A stretch of 64,000 nucleotides of DNA. Source: Nitrosomonas mobilis (GTDB taxonomy: Bacteria; Pseudomonadota; Gammaproteobacteria; Burkholderiales; Nitrosomonadaceae). The position numbers were made by a program, and so were the translations under genes. The notes beneath the pieces are model-generated. The model made no database searches. It was not told the DNA's origin and saw only the letters and a program-made list of their open reading frames with translations. Each line of letters starts with the position of its first letter. The first letter of the stretch is position 1. This document shows, piece after piece, positions 46,144-56,262 of this stretch. Location of the stretch: NCBI RefSeq assembly GCF_900103035.1, contig NZ_FMWO01000048.1:1-64000 (forward strand), read 5' to 3'.

Positions 46144-49100
46144 ATGCAAACCGTTATTAGTGATCAGTCGCAACGTCTGCAGGCGCTTGATCCGTCGCGT
46201 TCCTTCATCGTACAGGCGCCAGCAGGCTCTGGCAAGACCGGTTTGCTGACACAGCGCTTTCTGGCGCTGCTTGCTCGGGCCGATGAGCCGGAAGAAATCA
46301 TTGCAATTACTTTTACACGTAAGGCGGCAGCTGAAATGCGGCAGCGCATCCTGGAGGCACTGCATGAAGCCGTCGCAGGACTGCCGACAGTAGATAACTT
46401 TACGCAACAAACCCGTCAGCTTGCCCGTGATGTCCTGGTGCGTGATCAGGTGCGCAGCTGGCAATTGCTTGATAATCCTGCCCGACTGCGTATTCAAACA
46501 ATCGATTCACTGTGTGCATGGCTGGTCGGGCAGATGCCAGTGATTTCAGGAAAAGGAGTGTTGTCAACCATCACTGAAAACGCAGATGAACTGTATCTGG
46601 AAGCGGCGCACCTGACCCTGCTCTCTCTGGAAGAAGACAGCGAATGGTCGCCCGCCATTGCCCACCTCATCCGCCATCTGGACAACCGCCTTGACCGGTT
46701 GCAGCGCCTGATCGCCGACATGCTGGCACACCGCGATCAGTGGTTACGGCATGTCATGATAAGTGACCATGCAGACAAAATCCGCAACCATTTGGAACAG
46801 GCGCTGGCAAGACAGATAACCGGTGTGCTGCGGACGCTGGTCAATGCAGTACCGGTTGGCCAGCAGCATGAGATCATCGAATTGGCATGCTTTGCTGCAG
46901 CCCGGTTACAGGGTCAGTCAGACAAAAGCAGCATCAGTCATTGCCATATGCTGTCTTGCTGGCCAGGCAGCGAATTATGCGACCGGCCGCTGTGGGAGGG
47001 TATTGCGGAGCTGTTGCTGACACAAAATGGCGAATGGCGCAAACAGGTCACTATCAAACAGGGTTTCCCGCCGCCTGGATCGGAAAAAAACCGTGAACTG
47101 AAGGAAAGATACATGCGGACCAAGCAGCGCATGCAGGTATTGCTGACGGATTTGCAGCAAAATGAGTCATTTCGTCAGCACCTCATGCAGTTGAGGCTTC
47201 TGCCGCCCGTGCAATATGAGGAGGATGAGTGGGAAACCCTGCAGGCTTTATTCACTTTACTGAAGCTCGCAACTGCCAATCTGATGCTGGTATTTCAGCA
47301 GACTGGCACGATCGATTTTTGCGAAATCACGCTGGCAGCGATTCGGGCGCTGGGAACAGCGGAGGAGCCGACAGACCTGGCGCTGGCACTTGATTACCGC
47401 ATCAGCCATCTGCTGGTGGATGAATTTCAGGATACCTCATTCAACCAGGCACAACTGCTGCGTGGATTGACCGCAGGCTGGCAGGTGGGAGATGGCAGGA
47501 CACTTTTTCTGGTAGGCGATCCGATGCAGTCTATTTACCGTTTTCGACAGGCGGAAGTAGGGCTGTTTCTCGACATCTGCGAACGTAGCTGTTTTGGCCA
47601 GATTCCGATGCACTTTTTGCGTCTAACCGTCAATTTCCGTTCCCAGGCAGGCATTGTGAACTGGATTAATCAGCATTTCCTGCATATTTTTCCAGAAAAA
47701 AGTGAGGTGACAACTGGTGCAGTCACTTATGCTGCTGCAACAACTTTTCATCCGGTAGTAGCTGGAGAAGCAGTAAATGTTTCTGCCGGTCTGCAAAAAG
47801 ATGATCGGGCAGAGGCGGATGAGATCACAAAGATCATCCAGCAGATTCAGCGAGAGTTTCCTCAGGAGAAAATCGCGATACTGGTACGTAATCGCTCGCA
47901 TCTGCCTGCCATCATTGCCAGCCTGCGTCAGGCAAAACTGCGCTTTCAGGCAGTGGAAATCGAATCCCTCGGGCGCCAGCCGATTATTCAGGACTTGAGC
48001 GTACTAACGCGCGCGCTGCTGCATGCTGCCGATCGGATTGCCTGGCTTGCGTTGCTGCGAGCACCTTTTTGCGGTTTCGCACTTGGCGATCTGCATGCTC
48101 TCGTACATACCGACCTGAACATGACTGTAGTGGATTGCTTGTCTGCATCTGCAGTACTGGCCAATCTGAGTGAAGATGGACGGCAACGATGCAAACGGAT
48201 ACAGCCAGTGCTGATGGAGGCATTATCCCTGAGCGACCGGATTTCATTGCGAGCAATCGTTGAGGGTGTATGGCTGCTACTGGGTGGTCCGGCATGCGTA
48301 ACCGATAGCACTGATCTGGCAAATGCCGAGGTCTATTTTGAATTGTTGCAGAAACTGGAGGAAACCGGAATGCATCCGGACGTGCAAACACTGGATGATA
48401 TGCTTGCACAACTGTTTGCATCCCCTGACACCGCGGCAGATGACGGCCTGCAGATCATGACCATGCACAAAGCCAAGGGACTCGAATTCGATACCGTCAT
48501 CCTGCCAGGACTCGGTAAAGCTGCCCGACCCAATCAGGAGAAGCTGCTCAATTGGATGGAATTTCCCAACGAATCAGGGGTGGCGGATCTAGTGTGTGCT
48601 CCGATCAGCGCACCGGGCAATGACAAAAATCCTGTCTCTGCGTACCTGATGGCAATCGAACAGGAAAAAGCATCACTGGAGAATGCGCGATTATTGTATG
48701 TTGCGGTAACCCGAGCCAGAAAAAATCTGTATCTGCTCGGACAGATCGCATTTGATACAGATCGCTCTAAAACGGAGATCCCATCACCACCTGCCAATAC
48801 GTTACTGGCAAAGCTATGGTCGACAGTAGAAAAACATTTCCTGGCGAAACTATCTGCTGACAGTAATAGCATATCCCAACACAGCCAGTTTGCCATCCCA
48901 CTGCAAGTATTTTTGCCAGCCAGTCGCGTACGCTTGGTCGCAGACTGGCAAACGCCACCACCCGAGGCGCCATCACTCCCCGCAGCCAAGACTCAGACGC
49001 CACCAACAACTGAGTCGATCGATTTTAGTTGGGCAGGCGAGACCGCCCGACTGATTGGCGTGACCTTGCATCGTCTGCTGCAATATATTGGGCAGATTGG

Positions 49101-49566
49101 AATAGAAAAATTTGATCAGCATGGTCTGGGAAGAGTAGCGCAACAAGCACCGAATTTGCTACGACAGCTTGGCATCGCCCCGCAGCATCTCGAAACCGCT
49201 TCGCAGCAAGTCAAAACTGCACTTGAAAATATGTGTGCTGATGCGCGTGGTCGCTGGATACTGAGCAATCAGCATACACAAGCTCGCTGTGAATGGGCAT
49301 TATCGGCAGCGACCCATGGCGAGAATACCTTGCTCATCATGATAGACCGTACTTTTATCGATACAACCGGAATACGCTGGATTATTGACTACAAAACTGG
49401 CGTCCATGCAGGAGGCGACGTAGATGCATTCCTTGATCAGGAACAGCAACGCTATTCACCTCAGCTCACGCGCTATGCCAACATATTACAAACAATGGAA
49501 AACCGGCGGATTTTCCTTGGTCTCTATTTCCCATTATTAGGCGCATGGCGCGAATGGAAGTATTAG
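46144..49566 (+). CDS. UvrD-type helicase-nuclease, AddA-like
   Basis: A 1140-residue superfamily 1A helicase with a C-terminal PD-(D/E)xK nuclease. Walker A is QAPAGSGKT (24-32), motif Ia ITFTRKAAAEMRQR, Walker B LLVDEFQDTS, motif III FLVGDPMQSIYRFRQAE, motif V TMHKAKGLEFDTV, motif VI LLYVAVTRARKNLYL, and the nuclease core WIIDYKTGV near residue 1082. This is the arrangement of AddA (RexA), which with AddB resects double-strand breaks for RecA. No addB is adjacent on either side. The start ATG has no strong ribosome binding site. Confidence 0.9.
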   Translation: MQTVISDQSQRLQALDPSRSFIVQAPAGSGKTGLLTQRFLALLARADEPEEIIAITFTRKAAAEMRQRILEALHEAVAGLPTVDNFTQQTRQLARDVLVRDQVRSWQLLDNPARLRIQTIDSLCAWLVGQMPVISGKGVLSTITENADELYLEAAHLTLLSLEEDSEWSPAIAHLIRHLDNRLDRLQRLIADMLAHRDQWLRHVMISDHADKIRNHLEQALARQITGVLRTLVNAVPVGQQHEIIELACFAAARLQGQSDKSSISHCHMLSCWPGSELCDRPLWEGIAELLLTQNGEWRKQVTIKQGFPPPGSEKNRELKERYMRTKQRMQVLLTDLQQNESFRQHLMQLRLLPPVQYEEDEWETLQALFTLLKLATANLMLVFQQTGTIDFCEITLAAIRALGTAEEPTDLALALDYRISHLLVDEFQDTSFNQAQLLRGLTAGWQVGDGRTLFLVGDPMQSIYRFRQAEVGLFLDICERSCFGQIPMHFLRLTVNFRSQAGIVNWINQHFLHIFPEKSEVTTGAVTYAAATTFHPVVAGEAVNVSAGLQKDDRAEADEITKIIQQIQREFPQEKIAILVRNRSHLPAIIASLRQAKLRFQAVEIESLGRQPIIQDLSVLTRALLHAADRIAWLALLRAPFCGFALGDLHALVHTDLNMTVVDCLSASAVLANLSEDGRQRCKRIQPVLMEALSLSDRISLRAIVEGVWLLLGGPACVTDSTDLANAEVYFELLQKLEETGMHPDVQTLDDMLAQLFASPDTAADDGLQIMTMHKAKGLEFDTVILPGLGKAARPNQEKLLNWMEFPNESGVADLVCAPISAPGNDKNPVSAYLMAIEQEKASLENARLLYVAVTRARKNLYLLGQIAFDTDRSKTEIPSPPANTLLAKLWSTVEKHFLAKLSADSNSISQHSQFAIPLQVFLPASRVRLVADWQTPPPEAPSLPAAKTQTPPTTESIDFSWAGETARLIGVTLHRLLQYIGQIGIEKFDQHGLGRVAQQAPNLLRQLGIAPQHLETASQQVKTALENMCADARGRWILSNQHTQARCEWALSAATHGENTLLIMIDRTFIDTTGIRWIIDYKTGVHAGGDVDAFLDQEQQRYSPQLTRYANILQTMENRRIFLGLYFPLLGAWREWKY

Positions 49567-49623
49567 CCGTATAGTGCGGGTCAGCAACTGTGTCTAAGGT
49601 TTCCGGCTAGTCACGACACCACA

Positions 49624-49765
49624 GGGTATTTCTAAAAATTCAGAGTTCTAAATTAAGACCAGGCGCGAGTAAAAAATGTTGACACAGCATACGATTGATA
49701 TGTAAGGAAACATTTTTTGTGGGCACGAGATATTTTGACTAAATTATGAATTCTTAGAAGTACCC
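49624..49765. mobile_element. 142-bp MITE-like element with terminal inverted repeats
   Basis: The left end GGGTATTTCTAAAAATTCA and the inverted right end (GGGTACTTCTAAGAATTCA on the minus strand) match at all but two of 19 positions. The interior is AT-rich and noncoding (TAAGGAAACATTTTTTGT near 49700). No obvious target-site duplication remains. The right end stops 8 bases from the cytochrome c4 stop codon, so the element may supply or remove a terminator. Confidence 0.65.
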
Positions 49766-49773
49766 ATATAAAA

Positions 49774-50418
49774 TCATTTCAATAACGATATAAACTCCGA
49801 TACGGCTTTCATTTCCTTGACGCTCATGCGCGAGACAACCGTTTGCATAGAGTGATTTACATCATTCTTGCGCGTTCCATGGCGAAATGCCTGTAACTGT
49901 GAAAAAATATAGGTAGCATGTTGGCCGCTCAGTCTTGGGTAATGTGGCGGAATTCCCTGACCGGTAACCGAATGGCAGCTGGAACAAGCCGGAACCGCGC
50001 TGTCCAGATTACCGCCTAGATAGATTTTTTCACCCAATTCCAGCACAGACTCATCATTGGTATTATTGACACCTGTCTGAGGTTGCTGTTGTGCGTAATA
50101 AGCGGCAAGATTTTTCATGTCATCGTCACTAAGGTTGGCAACCATCGAGGCCATGGTAGGGTTGTCCCTTTTTGCTGATTTTTTATTGTCTGCTCTGAAC
50201 TCTCTGAGTTGTTTGGCGGTATATTCGGCATATTGGCCAGCCAGGATCGGGTTGTTGGGGATAATGCTGTTACCGTCCGAGTTATGACAACCCGCGCAAA
50301 TCCCTGCTGCGATTTCTTTACCTTTTTCTGTGTCACCATCGGGAACAACAGGATTGGCAAATGCAAGACAAGATAAAATGAGCATCAAAACTGCCACAAT
50401 AATTTCAGATATTTTCAT
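49774..50418 (-). CDS. dihaem cytochrome c4
   Basis: A 214-residue periplasmic protein from ATG 50418, with a signal peptide (MKISEIIVAVLMLILSCLAFA) and two class I haem domains: CAGCH at 41-45 and CSSCH at 145-149, with probable Met ligands in NPTMASM and NHSMQTV. It is expected to carry electrons to terminal oxidases, a central task in an ammonia oxidiser. The frame is open further upstream but those residues precede the signal peptide and are not expected to be translated. Confidence 0.93.
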   Translation of the reverse strand: MKISEIIVAVLMLILSCLAFANPVVPDGDTEKGKEIAAGICAGCHNSDGNSIIPNNPILAGQYAEYTAKQLREFRADNKKSAKRDNPTMASMVANLSDDDMKNLAAYYAQQQPQTGVNNTNDESVLELGEKIYLGGNLDSAVPACSSCHSVTGQGIPPHYPRLSGQHATYIFSQLQAFRHGTRKNDVNHSMQTVVSRMSVKEMKAVSEFISLLK

Positions 50419-50525
50419 GATTGACTTGTTTAAGGTTGTAATTGAGAAACGAGAACTGCCAAGCATTTTAGCAAGTTTTGCAGAATTCAGTAAATAGGTC
50501 AGCAACTCTGTGCATAATATGCGAC

Positions 50526-50666
50526 ATGAAGACCTTGCTCATATTTTTGATCATCGCCAATATCAGCACTGCCTGTTATTTTTACTTTTTCACGAATGAG
50601 CACGAAGAAGCTGCTATACCGCTGCTGCATCCGGAAAAAATTATTCTGTTGCCAAACAAAGAATAA
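50526..50666 (+). CDS. 46-residue membrane-anchored small protein
   Basis: From ATG 50526 the product has one N-terminal hydrophobic helix (LLIFLIIANISTACYFYFF) followed by a short polar tail ending PEKIILLPNKE. The layout (short anchor, then a P-E-x-I-x-L-L stretch) is like the beginning of betaproteobacterial membrane-anchored SPOR proteins, so it may be a truncated relic or a real short protein. It is divergent from cytochrome c4 and followed within 12 bases by a partial MITE copy. Confidence 0.45.
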   Translation: MKTLLIFLIIANISTACYFYFFTNEHEEAAIPLLHPEKIILLPNKE

Positions 50667-50678
50667 TAAGAATGATGG

Positions 50679-50729
50679 GCAAGGAAATATTTTTTGTAAA
50701 TGACGAAATATGAGTTTTTAGAAGCGCCC
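50679..50729 (-). repeat. right-half copy of the MITE-like element
   Basis: AAGGAAATATTTTTTGT and the end TTTTTAGAAGCGCCC repeat the interior and right terminus of the 142-bp element at 49624-49765, about 970 bases away and in the same orientation. The left half is missing. Confidence 0.6.
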
Positions 50730-50793
50730 TGATGTCAGATAATATCAATTGATTTTCTTATACACGCATTATGCAGTTTTAACAGGAGTGGGT

Positions 50794-51603
50794 GTGGCGG
50801 TCAAAATAAAAACGAAGGAAGAAATTGAAACTATGCGGGTGGCTGGCAGGCTGGCAGCCGAGGTGCTCGACTATATTCAACCATTTGTTCAACCTGGCGT
50901 AACCACCAGTGAGCTCGACGAGCGGTGTCATCGTTACATGGTGGATGTGCAAAAAACTATCCCGGCACCGCTGAATTACGCACCGCCGGGTTATAGTCCA
51001 TTTCCAAAATCGATCTGTACCTCGGTGAATCATCAGATCTGTCATGGTATCCCGGGAGAGAAACGACTCAAGGATGGAGATATCGTCAATATCGATGTGA
51101 CGGTGATTTACGAAGGTTATCACGGGGATACCAGCCGCATGTTTCTTGTGGGTCAACCGTCCATTCAGGCAAAAAGACTCTGTAATCTAACTTTTGAAGC
51201 TATGTGGCGCGGAATTGAAACCATCCGTGCCGGAAGCCGGCTTGGCGATATTGGCCATGCCATTCAGCAACTGGCTGAACATGCTGGTTATAGCGTCGTT
51301 AAAGAGTTTTGCGGGCATGGGGTGGGGGCACAATTTCATGAAGATCCTCAGGTGCTGCACTATGGACGTCCCGGTACCGGCATGGAGTTGAAACCGGGCA
51401 TGGTGATTACGGTTGAACCCATGATCAATGCCGGGAAGGCAGCGATCAAATCGCTGCCGGATGGCTGGACGATCATTACCAAGGACAGAAGTCTGTCGGC
51501 ACAATGGGAACATACCGTACTGGTGACGGAGAACGGGTATGAGGTATTGACAGTCTCCGCCGGTACGCCAGTCAAACCAGCCTGTCGTGTCGTGGCCAGA
51601 TAA
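50794..51603 (+). CDS. map: methionine aminopeptidase, type I
   Basis: A 269-residue enzyme that removes the initiator Met. Metal ligands are in [31 protein letters not shown] and WEHTV. The start is GTG 50794, giving the canonical [13 protein letters not shown]-terminus and lying 6 bases after AGGAG; the longer frame from 50749 adds unrelated residues. Confidence 0.96.
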   Translation: MAVKIKTKEEIETMRVAGRLAAEVLDYIQPFVQPGVTTSELDERCHRYMVDVQKTIPAPLNYAPPGYSPFPKSICTSVNHQICHGIPGEKRLKDGDIVNIDVTVIYEGYHGDTSRMFLVGQPSIQAKRLCNLTFEAMWRGIETIRAGSRLGDIGHAIQQLAEHAGYSVVKEFCGHGVGAQFHEDPQVLHYGRPGTGMELKPGMVITVEPMINAGKAAIKSLPDGWTIITKDRSLSAQWEHTVLVTENGYEVLTVSAGTPVKPACRVVAR

Positions 51604-51632
51604 TTCCCAATCTCTCAATATCACTGAACATA

Positions 51633-52367
51633 ATGAATACCATATCGCGTTGTAATGATCGTGCTCCCGCCCAGCTTCGCCCCGTCAAACTGACACGTGG
51701 CTACACTCGTTATGCGGCGGGCTCGGTGTTGATCGAATATGGTGAAACCAAGGTACTGTGTCAGGCGAGTATCCTTGAAAAAATACCATCTTTTCTTAAA
51801 GATAAAGAACAGGGGTGGCTGACGGCGGAATATGGCATGCTGCCGTGCTCGACAGGAGAGCGCATGCAACGTGAGGCGGTAAAAGGTAATCAGTCTGGAC
51901 GTACCATGGAAATCCAGCGCTTGATCGGTCGCGCGTTACGCGCGGTAGTAGATCTCGGTAAGCTCGGCGAGCGTACCCTGCAGATCGATTGTGATGTTAT
52001 CCAGGCTGACGGCGGTACGCGTACTGCGAGTATTACCGGCGCGTTCGTCGCATTGTGTGACGCGGTGCAGCTGCTGCTGACGCAAGGGGCCATTCAGTCC
52101 AATCCGGTTCTGGATTACGTTGCTGCGACTTCAGTTGGCTTGGTGAATGGTTGCCCGTTGCTGGATCTGGATTATGCTGAGGATTCAAGCTGTGATACCG
52201 ACATGAACGTCGTGATGACCGGCACGGGCGGCCTGATTGAGATTCAGGGTACTGCCGAAGGCCAGGCTTTTAGCCGTCAACAGCTTGATGCAATGCTTGA
52301 TCTTGCTCACCAGGGGATTGGGGAATTGATCAATCTGCAAAGGCAAGTTCTTGCTGCCGGGCAATGA
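51633..52367 (+). CDS. rph: ribonuclease PH
   Basis: A 244-residue phosphorolytic exoribonuclease that trims tRNA 3' ends as a hexamer. [45 protein letters not shown] and [19 protein letters not shown] match the family throughout. It follows map by 29 bases and overlaps rdgB by 4. Confidence 0.97.
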   Translation: MNTISRCNDRAPAQLRPVKLTRGYTRYAAGSVLIEYGETKVLCQASILEKIPSFLKDKEQGWLTAEYGMLPCSTGERMQREAVKGNQSGRTMEIQRLIGRALRAVVDLGKLGERTLQIDCDVIQADGGTRTASITGAFVALCDAVQLLLTQGAIQSNPVLDYVAATSVGLVNGCPLLDLDYAEDSSCDTDMNVVMTGTGGLIEIQGTAEGQAFSRQQLDAMLDLAHQGIGELINLQRQVLAAGQ

Positions 52368-52984
52368 GCAATCTTGCTGTGCACCATTGTTTTGAAAGAA
52401 TTGTGCTGGCCAGCGGTAATGTCGGTAAATTGGCTGAAATTCAGCAAATACTTTCACCACTCGGTATCGAAACTATCGCACAGTCAGCTTTTATGGTGCC
52501 CGAAATCGACGAACCATTCGATACTTTCCTGGAGAACGCCTTACTTAAGGCGCGTCACGCAAGCCGGCTGAGTAGTCTACCCGCGCTTGCGGATGATTCC
52601 GGTATCTGTGTCAATGCGTTGCATGGTGAGCCTGGCGTGCGCTCGGCACGTTATGCGGGAGAGCCGAAGTCGGATGTGCGCAACAACCAGATATTGGTAC
52701 AGGCGCTGGCAGATGAATCCGACCGCAGCGCGTATTTCTATTGCGTGCTGGTGTTGGTGCGGCATGCCGCCGATCCCCAGCCGATTATTGCGGATGGTTG
52801 TTGGTATGGGCAGATCATTGCGCAGCCTCGTGGTGTTAATGGATTTGGCTATGACCCGCATTTCTTTCTACCGAATCTCGGAAAGACATCAGCCGAACTG
52901 AGTCCCGAACAAAAAAATCAGCTGAGTCATCGTGGCCAGGCTTTGTACAAGCTGGCAGATTTATTGGCTGAGCATCAAAATTGA
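52364..52984 (+). CDS. rdgB: XTP/dITP diphosphatase (RdgB/HAM1)
   Basis: A 206-residue nucleotide-pool cleaning enzyme. [13 protein letters not shown] binds the substrate base, and [20 protein letters not shown] and [11 protein letters not shown] are family signatures. It hydrolyses deaminated purine triphosphates. Coupled to rph by an ATGA overlap. Confidence 0.96.
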   Translation: MSNLAVHHCFERIVLASGNVGKLAEIQQILSPLGIETIAQSAFMVPEIDEPFDTFLENALLKARHASRLSSLPALADDSGICVNALHGEPGVRSARYAGEPKSDVRNNQILVQALADESDRSAYFYCVLVLVRHAADPQPIIADGCWYGQIIAQPRGVNGFGYDPHFFLPNLGKTSAELSPEQKNQLSHRGQALYKLADLLAEHQN

Positions 52985-53038
52985 TTGTTGGGCACCTGTT
53001 GACTGATTATCTCTTCTATCACAGTGTCAAGCCGATAA

Positions 53039-54286
53039 ATGACAACTATTGACCATCTTTCTCCGTCGCCTCTTTCCCCCAGATTGACAGAGTTGCCTCC
53101 ACTGAGCCTCTATATTCATCTACCTTGGTGCATCAGAAAATGTCCGTATTGCGATTTCAATTCGCATGCAATGGACAAACAAGCTGGCTTGCCTGAAGAG
53201 GCGTATGTTGAAGCGCTGAAACAGGATCTTGAAATGGCGTTACCTGCCATCTGGGGGCGACCGGTTATCAGCGTATTTTTTGGGGGAGGGACACCCAGTC
53301 TGTTCAGTGCCAAAGCAATTGACGCAATTCTGTCGCATGCCAGAATGCTATTGCCGTTTATACCATCTGCCGAAATTACGCTGGAAGCCAATCCCGGTAC
53401 GTTTGAGGCACCAAAATTCGCGGATTTTCGTGCAGCAGGTATCAACCGCTTATCAATTGGTATCCAGAGCTTTAATCGTAAGCATTTGCAGGCACTGGGG
53501 AGGATACATGACGATCTCGAAGCGCAGCGGGCAGTGGAAATCGCTTGCCGCTATTTTGATAACGTTAATCTGGATCTGATGTATGCCCTGCCTGAACAAA
53601 CCCTGGCAGAAGTGCGACAGGACATTGAACATGCCCGTGCCTGTAATGTACCGCACTTATCGGTATACCACCTGACGCTCGAGCCCAATACCTGGTTCTA
53701 TCAGCACCCTCCAAACCTGCCGGACGAAGACCAGAGTGCCGACATGCAGGAAATGATTGAACAGTTTCTGGCCGAAGAAGGTTACGGGAATTACGAAATT
53801 TCTGCATTTGCGAAACCAGGACAGGAATGTCACCATAACCTCAATTACTGGCAATATGGCGACTATCTGGGTATTGGCGCAGGTGCGCATAGCAAGATCA
53901 GTTTTCGCGAGAAGATCGTGCGCCAAGTGCGCCACAAGCACCCACGGCAATATCTCGAACAATCGGCAAGTATTCAAAAAGATGCAACGGCATTCATCGT
54001 GCTGGAGCATGAAGTGGCTGCGGGCGATCGGGCATTCGAATTCGTGATGAACGCTCTGCGTCTCACAGAAGGGTTCGTACCGGCGCTATTTCAGAGTCAT
54101 ACTGGTTTGGCGCTTTCTGCTATCCAGAAACAGCTCGAAGTTGCAGAACAGCAGAGGCTGATCACCTGGACACATGACAGGATTCAGTCTACTTGTCGTG
54201 GTAGACGCTATCTGAACGATTTGCTGGGAATTTTTATGTCTGAAGACATACCTTCGCGCACTCAATTGACTACTGATCAAATGTGA
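53039..54286 (+). CDS. hemW: HemW, radical SAM haem chaperone
   Basis: A 415-residue radical SAM protein with C31-x3-C35-x2-C38 (PWCIRKCPYCDF). The order rdgB-hemW is conserved in proteobacteria. It has the HemW version of the motif, lacking the additional cysteine of true coproporphyrinogen dehydrogenase HemN (CDF rather than CxxCxC). It is thought to bind and deliver haem to respiratory enzymes. Confidence 0.92.
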   Translation: MTTIDHLSPSPLSPRLTELPPLSLYIHLPWCIRKCPYCDFNSHAMDKQAGLPEEAYVEALKQDLEMALPAIWGRPVISVFFGGGTPSLFSAKAIDAILSHARMLLPFIPSAEITLEANPGTFEAPKFADFRAAGINRLSIGIQSFNRKHLQALGRIHDDLEAQRAVEIACRYFDNVNLDLMYALPEQTLAEVRQDIEHARACNVPHLSVYHLTLEPNTWFYQHPPNLPDEDQSADMQEMIEQFLAEEGYGNYEISAFAKPGQECHHNLNYWQYGDYLGIGAGAHSKISFREKIVRQVRHKHPRQYLEQSASIQKDATAFIVLEHEVAAGDRAFEFVMNALRLTEGFVPALFQSHTGLALSAIQKQLEVAEQQRLITWTHDRIQSTCRGRRYLNDLLGIFMSEDIPSRTQLTTDQM

Positions 54287-54376
54287 ACAATACGATTTGA
54301 AATTGGGGGTATCTCTTTTGTGTACCAAATCTCCTTTCGTGACTATTCAGCATAGCCTTGCAGAACAGTCAGTTAT

Positions 54377-55050
54377 TTGTCGTACTACGAGTCATGCGCG
54401 AACTCGAGCTTCCTGACCTCGGATCAAAAGGATGATTTGATTCGCCTGTTATCCGAACAGGTTCGGATTTTGACTGCGCGCGTGTCAGAATCAGAAGCTC
54501 ATTTATCCAAGGACAGCCACAATTCGAGCATGCTACCGCCCTTCGATGGGCTGAAGAAGACACGCTCACCCCGTAGCCTCTCAGGTGCCAAGTCCGGTGG
54601 TCAGATCAGACACAAAGGAACGACGCTCAAGCGTGTGCGGGAACCGGACAAGGTGATTGAGCATGGTTTACCGGAGCGTAGCGATGGATGTGGAGAGATA
54701 CTGCCTCTGCCCTGCGCACAGATTGCGGAACGACGGCAAACGTTCGACTACCAGTGGTACATTACGAAGCGATTGAACATTGCACCCTGCGACCGCAATG
54801 CGGATGCTGCAAGCTGCACGAGAGCATCGGCCAGACTTGGCCGCAGCGCATGATCAACATCATGTTAATCTAGGCTCGTGGCGCCTGCGTGGCAGCACGA
54901 CCTGTCACATCCGCGCTGACTCAAGAACAGACACAGCAGATTTTTGCGCGCTACCATACCGTCCTGGACGAATGTAACGCAATCAATCCAGAGGCGAAAC
55001 GAGAAGGGGCGCGGCGTGGGCGCATCAAACAAATCCCGGCAATCAACCTG
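54377..55050 (+). pseudogene. IS66-family transposase (TnpC) remnant with internal deletion
   Basis: The left part encodes DSHNSSMLPPFDGLKKTRS, GGQIRHKGTTLKRV and a broken zinc-finger region (VIEHGLPERSDGCGEIL), typical of IS66 TnpC. A frameshift follows near 54760 (EHCTLRPQCGCCK continues in the next frame). The central catalytic part is deleted, and only FARYHTVLDECNAINPEAKR...IKQIPAINL from the C-terminal region remains, ending abruptly at the AT-rich gene. Confidence 0.8.
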
Positions 55051-55099
55051 CCTCATGCTGAGCTGTCACAATTTAACCAAACAATCTTGGGGATGGTGC

Positions 55100-55951
55100 A
55101 TGAAAGTACAGTTGAACATATTGAAGCGTTTAACCGCTAAAATAAACAACGCGGTATTTTTTGTGTTTCAATTATTTTTGTCGCGCTTATTCCCCGGGCC
55201 AAAAATGAAAATTTTGTTTTCCAACAAGCAGGATTGGAAGCGCTCGATCAAAAAAGGATTTCAATTTACGCCACATGAAGTCAAATTCGGCGAGTTTTCC
55301 TCTGAAAATATCAAAGATTTTGATCTCTTTATGCCATTAACCATTCACGATTTGAATTACTTAAACGGGACGAGCAATCTAATCAAGCATAATCTAATCC
55401 CAATTCCGAGCACGAAAACTACTCTGTTATGTGACAATAAATACTTGCTTAATCAATTTCTTATTGCAAACAATTTTGGGAGCTATGTTCCAAATATGGG
55501 GGGCGCACAAACCTTCCCGTATATCTTAAAAAAGAAAATTGATGAATGGGGAGCAAATACCCACATAATTTTGGACGCACAGCAAGAACAGAACCTAATC
55601 GATATTCTGAACCACCCGGATTATTTTACTCAGGAGTTGATTTCTGGGCCAACCGAATATGCCACACACATTCTAATTAAAGATCAAAAAATTGTGCATT
55701 CAATAAATATCAAATATGCTTTTGAAACTGATATGCCTATAAAGGGCAAAGACAACGCAATCTATAAGAAAGTATGTGATTGTCCCCATCTTGATCTGTT
55801 TCTATCCATTCTTGTATCCATAAAATTTCAGGGAATATGCTGTTTTAATTACAAGGTTTACGATAATCATCCCTTTATTATTGAAATTAACCCAAGGATC
55901 GGAGGAAGCCTCTGTCCTTATCTTTTTTCCTTTGTGAGGCATATAAATTGA
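55100..55951 (+). CDS. ATP-grasp-like protein, AT-rich, substrate unknown
   Basis: A 283-residue frame from ATG 55100 (GGGGAT 8-9 bases upstream) or 248 residues from ATG 55205. The second start gives a typical pre-ATP-grasp N-terminus (MKILFSNKQDWKRSIKKGF). ATP-grasp features are YLLNQFLIANNFG, ELISGPTEYATHILI and the metal-binding FIIEINPRIGGSL. It may ligate an amino acid or other carboxylate onto an acceptor. Its base use differs sharply from neighbours and it abuts an IS66 remnant, so transfer is likely. The C-terminus after the EINPR motif is short, so the gene may be truncated. Confidence 0.65.
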   Translation: MKVQLNILKRLTAKINNAVFFVFQLFLSRLFPGPKMKILFSNKQDWKRSIKKGFQFTPHEVKFGEFSSENIKDFDLFMPLTIHDLNYLNGTSNLIKHNLIPIPSTKTTLLCDNKYLLNQFLIANNFGSYVPNMGGAQTFPYILKKKIDEWGANTHIILDAQQEQNLIDILNHPDYFTQELISGPTEYATHILIKDQKIVHSINIKYAFETDMPIKGKDNAIYKKVCDCPHLDLFLSILVSIKFQGICCFNYKVYDNHPFIIEINPRIGGSLCPYLFSFVRHIN

Positions 55952-56262
55952 GAAGTTATAGTCAAATTTAGTGTGAGTATAGAAAGCTGTGGGAGCATGT
56001 TAAGGATAAGTGGTTCTGTCGCATTAAGCGCAAAAACGCATATTCCGGGTGAGCTGACATGCCATCCCTTTAACTAGGGGAGTAGGAAATTACAAACATA
56101 ACGCACCTGCCAACCGCTTATGACAGTTTTTTCGATGCCCTGTTATACTGCGTATATTCGCTGTATGATTGTGAGAATAACAAATTCTATCGTACCTGTA
56201 GAGGGTTAGCATAGATAGCCTCTGTTAGTATTGCTTCCGGATTACTGGTTTATATAAATACT
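55952..56262. other. intergenic region before the glycolate operon
   Basis: No gene recognised. Near 56020-56060 a fragment reads like a short IS relic (NAYIPGELTCHP) but is too small to name. TATATA/TATAAA at 56251-56258 with TTGCTT at 56231-56236 forms a possible promoter directly before the glxR ATG. Confidence 0.4.
56231..56258 (+). promoter_or_regulatory. possible promoter abutting glxR (leaderless transcript?)
   Basis: TTGCTT (56231-56236) and TATAAA (56253-56258) are 16 bases apart. The ATG of glxR is at 56263 with no Shine-Dalgarno, so transcription from here would begin at or just inside the start codon. The pair may be coincidental in AT-rich sequence. Confidence 0.3.

Noticed and set aside
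53039..54286. HemN coproporphyrinogen dehydrogenase
   Set aside because: The radical SAM motif ends in CDF without the extra Cys of HemN, and the rdgB neighbour points to HemW.
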